A stretch of DNA of 64,000 nucleotides. Origin: Vibrio sp. RE86 (GTDB lineage: Bacteria; Pseudomonadota; Gammaproteobacteria; Enterobacterales; Vibrionaceae). Positions 57,368-64,000 of this stretch are shown here, piece after piece. Where the stretch lies: assembly GCF_013114545.1 (NCBI RefSeq), contig NZ_VTXI01000003.1, positions 186,001 to 250,000 of the forward strand. The letters are read 5' to 3'. The position numbers were made by a program, and so were the translations under genes. Numbering within the stretch: position 1 is the stretch's first letter; each line of letters opens with the position of its first letter. The notes beneath the pieces were generated by a model. The model was given only the letters and a program-made list of their open reading frames with translations, was not told where the DNA came from and did no database searches.

Positions 57368-58519
57368 GTGACAATGTTGTCCATTTTTAAAACCTTTTTC
57401 TTACTGGGCTGGATCAGTTTTGGCGGCCCAGCAGCGCATATCGGCTACTTCCGTAACACCTTTGTGGAGAAGCTCAAATGGCTAGATGACAAAGAGTACG
57501 CGCAGATCGTCGCTCTGAGTCAGTTCTTACCAGGGCCAGGGTCTAGCCAAGTTGGCTTTGCTCTAGGTTACAAACGTGGCGGTTTAACCGGTGCCTGCAT
57601 GGCATTCTTGGGCTTTACTCTGCCTTCAGTTCTTATCATGCTAGCTCTGGCCGTTTTAAGCAGCCAGCTCACAGAGACGAGCCTGTTCCAAAACATCGTT
57701 CATGGCCTAAAGCTGCTTGCTGTGGTTGTGGTGGCAGATGCCGCTTGGGGCATGTACAAAAACTTCTGTAAAGAGAAGCTTTCGGTCACCTTGTGTCTAA
57801 TGACTGCGGTCGCACTTTTAGTATTACCGAGCATCGCGACTCAAATGGTGGTTTTACTGATTGCAGCTTTGGTAGGGATGAAATACTTAGGTACGCCAAA
57901 TGATGACTACCAAGGTAAGTTTGAGCCATCCATCATGCCTTTGGCTGCGTTTGCTGCCTTGCTGATTGGTTTACCATTTATTGCTAATGCCTTCCCTGCC
58001 ATCGGGCTGTTCAACGACTTCTTCCAAGCCGGTAGTCTAGTCTTTGGTGGCGGTCACGTTGTCCTGCCTTTATTGCAAAACATCGTCGGCGATCAGCTGA
58101 GTCAAGATGCTTTCCTAACAGGCTATGCAGCAGCGCAAGCCGTTCCTGGCCCAATGTTTACGTTCGCTACTTACATTGGTTACGAACTCATGCCACAAGC
58201 GCCAATTGCAGGTGCACTTATCGCAACACTCGCTGTCTTCTTACCGGGTTTCTTACTGCTGCTAGGCGTGCTTAAGAACTGGCAGTCACTGGCTAAGAAT
58301 CCAAAGGTATCTGGGGCTGTGAATGGCGTTAATGCATCGGTTGTGGGCCTTTTGGTTGCCGCGCTGTATCAACCCGTCTTTACCAGTGCCGTTCTGAATG
58401 CTTGGGATATTGCGTTTGTTCTGGTCGGTTTCTACCTACTAAAACAGCAAAAGCTGCCAATTGTATGGATGGTTGCCTTCTTTATGCTTGCAGGAATTGC
58501 GACAGGCTATATCGCCTAA
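57368..58519 (+). CDS. chrA: Chromate transporter ChrA
   Basis: CHR-superfamily membrane protein of 383 residues (381 if ATG at 57374 is used instead of GTG at 57368). Two homologous halves are visible: the first with FFLLGWISFGGPAAHIGYFR and QFLPGPGSSQVGFALGYKRGG, the second with [19 protein letters not shown] and AAQAVPGPMFTFATYIGYEL. About 10-12 membrane segments. The family exports chromate; some members have other or unknown substrates. Confidence 0.93.
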   Translation: MTMLSIFKTFFLLGWISFGGPAAHIGYFRNTFVEKLKWLDDKEYAQIVALSQFLPGPGSSQVGFALGYKRGGLTGACMAFLGFTLPSVLIMLALAVLSSQLTETSLFQNIVHGLKLLAVVVVADAAWGMYKNFCKEKLSVTLCLMTAVALLVLPSIATQMVVLLIAALVGMKYLGTPNDDYQGKFEPSIMPLAAFAALLIGLPFIANAFPAIGLFNDFFQAGSLVFGGGHVVLPLLQNIVGDQLSQDAFLTGYAAAQAVPGPMFTFATYIGYELMPQAPIAGALIATLAVFLPGFLLLLGVLKNWQSLAKNPKVSGAVNGVNASVVGLLVAALYQPVFTSAVLNAWDIAFVLVGFYLLKQQKLPIVWMVAFFMLAGIATGYIA

Positions 58520-58530
58520 CGCGAGTCAAT

Positions 58531-58560
58531 AAAAAACGGGAGAACAATGACGTTCTCCCG
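58531..58560 (-). terminator. Intrinsic terminator of the tad operon
   Basis: A 9-bp stem (CGGGAGAAC / GTTCTCCCG) with a 6-base loop; on the minus strand it runs into TTTTTTATTG, 17 bases past the tadD stop. It also follows chrA by 17 bases. Confidence 0.85.
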
Positions 58561-58577
58561 CTTTATCTGTCTGCCGA

Positions 58578-59582
58578 TTAGTTATCTTTAATCTCACCTT
58601 CTCTTACCATTGCCAAGGCTCTTTCTAAGTTTTCATTCGCAATCTTGTAGTAAGTATTTTTAGAATCGATGGCTTGCTGTAAGTAAGGAATCGCTTTGTC
58701 TGGCTTACCTTGTAAAATCAGAAAGTAACCCACATTATTCAACGCTTCCGGCTTGTCCATGTGACGTGAGAACACGTTAATAGCCCGAGTAATTTCGCCT
58801 TTACCCAAATAGATCAATGCCAGATTGTTCAACGCTTTATCATTGCGTGGATCTTTCTCTAATGCTTCAATAGTAAAACGTTGCGCTTTGCGGTAATCGC
58901 CAGACATGTAAAATGAATAGCCAACATTGGTGAGCGTCTTCACCGAGGCTGGGTTGATACTTAATGCTTGCTTATAAAACGCTTGCGCTAAGGTATGGTT
59001 CTGCTCTAAATCCGCGATTACACCTAGCCCCATATACGCAAACTCTGGTGAAGAGGTATCACTTTTCAGCTCTGCCACATCTTTCGACGTCACCAAATCT
59101 TTACCATCTAAGGTGTTACTGTTACCAAAACGGATTTGGTCTGCATTTATCGCTTTTAAGAAATAACTTTTCCCTTGGTCAATGTCGCCATTTTTACTGT
59201 AGATAGAGCCAAGCTGCTCAAGTACCTGCACATTATTTGGATTCTCTTCTAACGCTAAGCTATAAGCTTTGTCAGCTAAGGTTAAGTTACCGCGAGACTG
59301 GTGGATACGACCGATACTGTATAAAGACTTATCTCGATACTGGCTATTTTCAAACGAAAGTGAGCGAATATATTCATACAGGGCTAAATCCATATTTCCT
59401 GAACTGAGCGCGACATCCCCCCGTTCAATCGCCTCTTTCTCTGTTTTTGGTGGCTCTTCCGAAGAGAGGGTATCTATCGGTTTACCGTCATAAAGGGAGG
59501 TATCGAGTTTAGGTTCATTTGATGCACAAGCAACCATCAAAAACACCGCAGATACGACTGTGATGAGCTTAATTCCTTTCAT
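58578..59582 (-). CDS. tadD: TadD-like TPR lipoprotein
   Basis: Outer-membrane-associated pilotin-type lipoprotein of Tad pilus systems. 334 residues. The signal ends in the lipobox LMVAC (Cys near residue 19). The rest is a string of tetratricopeptide repeats (DKSLYSIGRIHQSRGNLTLADKAYSLALEENPNN; LEQLGSIYSKNGDIDQGKSYFLKAI; KTLTNVGYSFYMSGDYRKAQRFTIEALEKDP; ALNNLALIYLGKGEITRAINVFSR). Starts 9 bases after tadC. It is longer than classical TadD, so a variant of the family. Confidence 0.85.
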   Translation of the reverse strand: MKGIKLITVVSAVFLMVACASNEPKLDTSLYDGKPIDTLSSEEPPKTEKEAIERGDVALSSGNMDLALYEYIRSLSFENSQYRDKSLYSIGRIHQSRGNLTLADKAYSLALEENPNNVQVLEQLGSIYSKNGDIDQGKSYFLKAINADQIRFGNSNTLDGKDLVTSKDVAELKSDTSSPEFAYMGLGVIADLEQNHTLAQAFYKQALSINPASVKTLTNVGYSFYMSGDYRKAQRFTIEALEKDPRNDKALNNLALIYLGKGEITRAINVFSRHMDKPEALNNVGYFLILQGKPDKAIPYLQQAIDSKNTYYKIANENLERALAMVREGEIKDN

Positions 59583-59591
59583 AACTTATCC

Positions 59592-60533
59592 TTAGTTTCC
59601 CATTGACGAGGTGAACAACAGCATTGAGGGACCAATGGCGACAATAAAGAAACAGGGCCATATAAAAATCAACAATGGAAATATCATTTTAGTTGGGATT
59701 TTTGCTGCAATCTCTTCAACTTCTTGATTGCGTTTATCTCGATAATCTTCCGTGTATTCACGAAGAGTTTGCGACAAGCTACCACCAATACGAGAAGCAT
59801 GCGCCAACATGGTAACAAGGCCTGCGATTTCCGTTAAACCGGTACGCTGAACGAGATCGTTAAAGGCATCAGACATCTCAACCCCCGCTTTTATTTTCAC
59901 ACAAACGGTGTCTAGCTCATCGGCAAACTCAGGGTGAGAAATCGTTAACTCATCAGCCACTCGGCGCAGCGCAGAGTTGAAACCAAGCCCCGATTCAGTA
60001 CACACCACCAGCAAATCTAATGCGTCTGGAATACCTGAACGGATCTTAAATTTACGTTTCTCAACCATCTTGTTCAGCACCACATTAGGTGCGTACAGAC
60101 CTACGGCAACACTAACAATCATGGCAAGATTTAGGTTTGACATCTTAGGTGCAAAAAAATAGAAACCTGCCGCCATCGACAGCCCCAAAACCAGCGACAA
60201 TGCCTTACAAGCATAGAATATCGTTAAGGCACTCGCGTCATGATAGCCAGCATGCATCAATTGCTCTCGAATGCTTTGGCTCTCTTTTGAGTTGCTGGCC
60301 ATAGCGGGTGCCAACGACTCTAAGGTATTTTCTAACCGACGGCCTTTCTTCAATTTATTCCCGCCACTAGAACTTCGAATTTGGTCAAGCTTAGCTTTTA
60401 GTGGTGACTTGCTGCCAATAACAAGCATCGAGAGAGTAAATATCACCAGCATAGTGGCGAGCATGATCACCGCAAGCATCACGGTTTGCTCATCAAGGTC
60501 ATAGGAACTCAAAAGATTGAAAATCGCGTCCAT
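59592..60533 (-). CDS. tadC: Tad platform protein TadC
   Basis: T2SSF-type inner-membrane platform protein, 313 residues. An N-terminal helix (VMLAVIMLATMLVIFTLSMLVIG), a cytoplasmic region, a central hydrophobic pair (about 105-155), then the T2SSF domain GIPDALDLLVVCTESGLGFNSALRRVADEL and the C-terminal helix FPLLIFIWPCFFIVAIGPSML. Starts 3 bases after tadB; partner of TadB. Confidence 0.93.
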   Translation of the reverse strand: MDAIFNLLSSYDLDEQTVMLAVIMLATMLVIFTLSMLVIGSKSPLKAKLDQIRSSSGGNKLKKGRRLENTLESLAPAMASNSKESQSIREQLMHAGYHDASALTIFYACKALSLVLGLSMAAGFYFFAPKMSNLNLAMIVSVAVGLYAPNVVLNKMVEKRKFKIRSGIPDALDLLVVCTESGLGFNSALRRVADELTISHPEFADELDTVCVKIKAGVEMSDAFNDLVQRTGLTEIAGLVTMLAHASRIGGSLSQTLREYTEDYRDKRNQEVEEIAAKIPTKMIFPLLIFIWPCFFIVAIGPSMLLFTSSMGN

Positions 60534-60536
60534 GCT

Positions 60537-61505
60537 CTACACCTCGAAACTGATGATTTTTCGGATCCAAATGGAGCCAATGAACAGGCTGATAATCCCA
60601 CCACTCACTAACTTCATGCCACGAGGGTCGGTATAAAGGGGCTCAACATACCCAGGGTTAATAAAGCTCAGAAAGATGAACAAAACAAAAGGTGAGAGCA
60701 CTAATATCCAAGCGGACAGTCGACTTTCTGCTGAAAGAGTTTTGATCTTTCGCTGCAATTTGAACCGTGACCTCAGTACTTTGGATACTTTCTCTAAGTT
60801 CTCAGAAAGGTTACCACCGGTCTCTTTTTGTAAGATAACCGCACTGGAGAAAGCCAGCATCGAAACAGTGGGGGTGCGTTCAGCCATCTGCATGATCGCC
60901 ATTCGCATGTCATAACCGTAATTGAGCAGGTTAAACATGTTTTTGAACTCGATACCGATTGGGGCAGGCATCTCCGTGCCAACTTCATTGAAGGCTTGCG
61001 TCACTGGCTGACCGGCTTGCAACATACGGCGCATAATATCGAGCGCTTCAGGAAGTTGTTCTTCAAATGCAGAGAGTCGGTCTGAGATTTTCTTGGCAAG
61101 CCAAAAGTATAGACAAACCCAAACCGCCGCGATCGCAGCAAGTGCAACATAAAAAGGCTGAGCGAGAAGAAGAACGATGATCGCCCCGCTCAACGAAAGC
61201 ATGGTCGTCACCATCAGAGTTTGAGTTAAGCTCCAATCATAACCAGAAAGCTCGATCATCTTTTTAAGCGACGAGAAAATTTCGTACTTCACCAAGCGTC
61301 TATCCCAAGGCGTTAAGCTTTTGAGATAGTGCTCTTGAAGAAGCGAACGCGCTTCTTCATCCAGCTTTGATTGAGATTCTTTCAGTCGCTCAGAGAGTTC
61401 TTTGTGCTTAGCTTTACTACCAGCTGCAGGAAGAATTAACGCCTGGGATATAAACACCACAGCGAAAAAGAGTAGAACAAAAAAGAGTGTCGCATCCTGC
61501 TGCAT
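60537..61505 (-). CDS. tadB: Tad platform protein TadB
   Basis: Second T2SSF-type platform protein, 322 residues. N-terminal helix, paired central helices (about 95-135), T2SSF domain LPEALDIMRRMLQAGQPVTQAFNEVGTEMPAPIGIEF and LQKETGGNLSENLEKVSKVLRSR, and a C-terminal helix pair. 14 bases after tadA, 3 before tadC. Confidence 0.93.
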   Translation of the reverse strand: MQQDATLFFVLLFFAVVFISQALILPAAGSKAKHKELSERLKESQSKLDEEARSLLQEHYLKSLTPWDRRLVKYEIFSSLKKMIELSGYDWSLTQTLMVTTMLSLSGAIIVLLLAQPFYVALAAIAAVWVCLYFWLAKKISDRLSAFEEQLPEALDIMRRMLQAGQPVTQAFNEVGTEMPAPIGIEFKNMFNLLNYGYDMRMAIMQMAERTPTVSMLAFSSAVILQKETGGNLSENLEKVSKVLRSRFKLQRKIKTLSAESRLSAWILVLSPFVLFIFLSFINPGYVEPLYTDPRGMKLVSGGIISLFIGSIWIRKIISFEV

Positions 61506-61519
61506 AACTTCCTCCTTTC

Positions 61520-62995
61520 CTAGAGTGACTCATTAAAGATATCGAATGGAAGATGAAGCCCTTTCTTCGACAGCTGATCATGGCACTGAGGCACGACCCC
61601 TGTCGCGGTAAAGTGACCCAACACGTTACCTTCTTCATCCATTCCTTTACGGTGGAACTTAAAGATTTCAGACATGGTGATGATTTCCCCTTCCATGCCG
61701 TTTATCTCGCAGATACTCACCATACGTCGTTTACCATCCTCTTGACGCTCCATTTGAACCACCAAGTGAATCGCAGAGGCAATTTGAGAGCGTAAGTTCT
61801 TAGCTGACATATTCCAGCCTGCCATCGCAAACATGTTCTCAACCCTTGAAAGCGCATCTCGCGGGGTGTTGGCGTGAATAGTCGCTAAAGACCCATCGTG
61901 ACCTGTGTTCATCGCCGCAAGCATATCAACGGCTTCAGCACCACGAACCTCCCCTAATACAATTCGATCGGGGCGCATACGCAGTGAGTTTTTCACAAGA
62001 TCACGCTGAGTAATTTCCCCTTTGCCTTCGAGGTTAGCAGGGCGAGTCTCCAACCTAACAACATGAGGTTGTTGAAGCTGCAGCTCTGCCGAGTCTTCAA
62101 TGGTGACGATTCGATCATCGCTAGGAATAAAGTTAGAAAAGATATTGAGTGTCGTGGTTTTACCTGAACCCGTACCACCAGAAATCAGCACGTTCATGGC
62201 GCCACACACCGCCGCTTCGACAAACTTCGCCATTTCAGGAGAGAGTGAATTGAAGTTGAGCAAGTTATCCATGTTGAGCTTTTCAACCGCAAAACGACGA
62301 ATCGAGACCGATGAGCCATCCAACGCGAGAGGAGGAATGATGGCATTGACACGAGAACCATCGATAAGGCGAGCATCCACCATAGGTGACGCTTCATCAA
62401 TACGACGACCAACCTGACTCACGATACGGTCGATGATGTTACGAAGGTGGCGTTCATCTAAAAAGGTATAGGGAGTGAGCTCTAACTTACCTCTGCGCTC
62501 AACAAAAACATGCTTAGGTCCATTCACCAAAATATCAGACACAGTCGCATCATTAAGTAAGGGCTCCAACGGACCAAGCCCAAACACTTCATCTTCAATT
62601 TGCTGAATGACACGTTTACGACCTTCTGCTCCTAGTGCGTGGGTTTGGTCATCGGCCATCAACTGGACAACCGCATCATGCAGCTCTTTCTTTGCTCGCT
62701 CATTCTCTAAGCTAGCCAAAAGTCCCAAGTCGAGGGTTTCTAGTAAGCGTTGGTGGTAATAATGCTTCACCGATAATTCAAGTTCGAGTTGCTTTTTGGC
62801 CTCTTCAATAGCGTGTCCTTTCGCTTCCGCCTCTAATCGTTTTCGCTCTTGGAACGATTCACCAGCCGCTTGTGAAGTCACGCTTATTTCACCATCAGAC
62901 TGCTCTACTTCTCTAGCGTGTTCTGATTGCTGCTGCTCGGCTTCTGCGACTTTTTGCTGTAGTTCTGGATTAATATTTTTCCTTTTAAAGAACAT
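61520..62995 (-). CDS. tadA: Tad pilus ATPase TadA (CpaF)
   Basis: Secretion ATPase that powers Flp pilus assembly and possibly retraction. 491 residues. A charged N-terminal coiled region, then the CpaF-type domain: LEPLLNDATVSDILVNGPKHVFVERRGKL, Walker A ISGGTGSGKTTTLNIF near residue 271, Asp box VTIEDSAELQLQQPHVVRLETR, Walker B RPDRIVLGEVRGAEAVDMLAAMNTGHDGSLATIHANTPRDAL and the His box. All catalytic motifs are intact. Confidence 0.95.
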   Translation of the reverse strand: MFFKRKNINPELQQKVAEAEQQQSEHAREVEQSDGEISVTSQAAGESFQERKRLEAEAKGHAIEEAKKQLELELSVKHYYHQRLLETLDLGLLASLENERAKKELHDAVVQLMADDQTHALGAEGRKRVIQQIEDEVFGLGPLEPLLNDATVSDILVNGPKHVFVERRGKLELTPYTFLDERHLRNIIDRIVSQVGRRIDEASPMVDARLIDGSRVNAIIPPLALDGSSVSIRRFAVEKLNMDNLLNFNSLSPEMAKFVEAAVCGAMNVLISGGTGSGKTTTLNIFSNFIPSDDRIVTIEDSAELQLQQPHVVRLETRPANLEGKGEITQRDLVKNSLRMRPDRIVLGEVRGAEAVDMLAAMNTGHDGSLATIHANTPRDALSRVENMFAMAGWNMSAKNLRSQIASAIHLVVQMERQEDGKRRMVSICEINGMEGEIITMSEIFKFHRKGMDEEGNVLGHFTATGVVPQCHDQLSKKGLHLPFDIFNESL

Positions 62996-63023
62996 GAAAG
63001 CTCCCTTTATTTCATCACATTAA

Positions 63024-64000
63024 CTACGAGAACAACTTCTTCAACCAACCCTTTTTCTCTTCTTCGGGTGGCAACAGAGATTTAGCAACGCCCCTAACAG
63101 ACTTAGACATCGGGCTGCTCTTTTTGGCTTGAATATACGGCCTCCCTAAGTTGGCACTCTCAATGGCAACTTTGAACTCATTCGGTACCGTATGAATGGG
63201 TACATTACCTACCGTGTCTTTAATGTCTTTGAGTTTAATCGACTGACGATTCTCATAGCGATTAACGATCACTTCTACAGACTCTCTGGATACACCAAAT
63301 TCAAAGGTCAGCGCTTTCATAATTTGAGTGGTGTTCTTAATCGCCACCAAGTTCTGCTGAGTGATCAAAAACAGCTTAGTTGCCGGTGAGATGACCGAGC
63401 CAAACAGACGATCAACACCCCTAGATAAATCAATAAACACGTAAGGGTAGCACTCACGAAAGATAGGTATTAGCTTGCTTATTTGACTCGCTTTTTCAAA
63501 GTTCTCATGGCTACTATCACGTTTAAAACCAATAACATGCAATCCAGATTCATGCTTAGTGACTAGCCCACCAACAGACACTTCATCCAAATCAGAGACA
63601 TTGGCAATCGCATCTGCAAGCCCGTAGCTTGATTGGACATTGAGATAGTCTTCAATCACGCCAAACTGCATATCAAGATCAACCAGCAGCACTTCATTTG
63701 GTCGCTCTTTCGCAACGGTGATTGCTGTATTTAACGCAAGCATGGACGCACCCGCCCCCCCTTTGGTGTTGAGAAACACCACCAATTCACCTAAGTTTCG
63801 ATTGGCGATTTTCTCTTCGGCTACGTTTTGTAGTAAAGGGGTTAGCTCATCAAGAGTGGCCTTATCGGAGATAAAGTCTGCCGCGCCGATGCGCAGTGCG
63901 ATTTTCAACGCTCCATTGTCACTTTCGTTACCAAATACAATCAGTGACGCTTCATGACTGGACTCTTTCGCTGCTGGATTCTCATACTGCTGAAGTTCAA
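63024..64000 (-). CDS. tadZ: Tad localisation protein TadZ (CpaE-like), 5' end outside window
   Basis: MinD/ParA-like protein that places the Tad machine at the cell surface. The frame is open to the right window edge, so about 325 residues are visible and the start is missing; a TTG inside (63908) is not the start. The receiver-like N-terminal part (SLIVFGNESDNGALKIALRIGAADFISDKATLDELTPLL) precedes the ATPase domain. The Walker-A loop reads LNTKGGAGASMLALNTA: the second Lys of KGGxGK is Ala, as in atypical TadZ/CpaE members. tadA follows after 28 bases. Confidence 0.88.
   Translation of the reverse strand, partial: ELQQYENPAAKESSHEASLIVFGNESDNGALKIALRIGAADFISDKATLDELTPLLQNVAEEKIANRNLGELVVFLNTKGGAGASMLALNTAITVAKERPNEVLLVDLDMQFGVIEDYLNVQSSYGLADAIANVSDLDEVSVGGLVTKHESGLHVIGFKRDSSHENFEKASQISKLIPIFRECYPYVFIDLSRGVDRLFGSVISPATKLFLITQQNLVAIKNTTQIMKALTFEFGVSRESVEVIVNRYENRQSIKLKDIKDTVGNVPIHTVPNEFKVAIESANLGRPYIQAKKSSPMSKSVRGVAKSLLPPEEEKKGWLKKLFS

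Overview
The window is a contiguous stretch of a Vibrio-type gammaproteobacterial chromosome. Support comes from the protein sequences, which read like Vibrionaceae orthologues throughout (glp cluster, galETKM, aceBA, secDF-yajC-tgt-queA, phoBR with a PstS gene), from an ERIC-type intergenic repeat inside the gal operon, and from a small protein resembling a Vibrio-restricted family. The species cannot be fixed by reading alone. I see no tRNA, rRNA, insertion sequence, prophage or CRISPR array. Coding density is high and almost every operon ends in a readable intrinsic terminator.

Layout. 1-3.4 kb: ppk (5' end outside the window) and ppx, polyphosphate synthesis and breakdown. 3.4-6.4 kb (minus): phoB-phoR-pstS-like, with a Pho-box-like direct repeat before phoB. 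6.6-9.4 kb (plus): rdgC, then trhP (yegQ) with a YfhL-type ferredoxin two bases downstream. 9.4-12 kb (minus): an orphan MSHA-like prepilin, mepA, a DUF1904-like gene and an exported protein of unknown function. 12-17.7 kb (minus): queA-tgt-yajC-secD-secF; the queA-tgt gap holds a palindrome of about 100 bp and a hairpin-rich tgt leader. 18-20.6 kb: a CBS-pair protein and a chemotaxis receptor. 20.8-23.9 kb (minus): the glyoxylate shunt genes aceB-aceA behind an unusually site-rich 0.6-kb upstream region. 24.5-26.2 kb: oxyR divergent from a 2-Cys peroxiredoxin. 26.5-28.9 kb: dapD and an HD-GYP phosphodiesterase. 29.4-34.5 kb: glpF-glpK, glpR, glpD. 34.6-37 kb: nnrS, a gamma-glutamylcyclotransferase-like gene, ygjH. 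37-40.2 kb: a GalR/GalS-type repressor, an aldo/keto reductase and its divergent LysR regulator. 40.3-43 kb (minus): ahpC, a remnant of an S66 (MccF/LD-carboxypeptidase) gene, and ahpF. 43.6-55.1 kb: a lactose/galactose locus, galE-galT-galK-galM on the minus strand divergent from ebgR, ebgA-ebgC and an APC-family permease on the plus strand. 55.3-58.5 kb: a PAP2-type membrane enzyme, a LysR regulator and chrA. 58.6-64 kb (minus): tadZ (cut by the window edge)-tadA-tadB-tadC-tadD, the motor and platform of a Tad/Flp pilus.

How the genes work together. EbgA/EbgC would split lactose or a related beta-galactoside; the galactose would enter the Leloir pathway through GalM, GalK, GalT and GalE next door. 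LacI-type operator sequences occur before galE, ebgA, ebgR and galR, which suggests cross-talk between the two repressors. OxyR-type four-part sites precede the peroxiredoxin gene, ahpC and ahpF, so three peroxide-defence units in 18 kb probably answer to the oxyR gene in this window.

I found no clearly undescribed multi-gene system. The best leads are the ebgAC-linked APC permease, the aceBA upstream region with its paired palindromes and possible small transcript, the duplicated ahpC/ahpF promoter region, the S66 remnant, and a 14-bp perfect inverted repeat before the PAP2-type gene.
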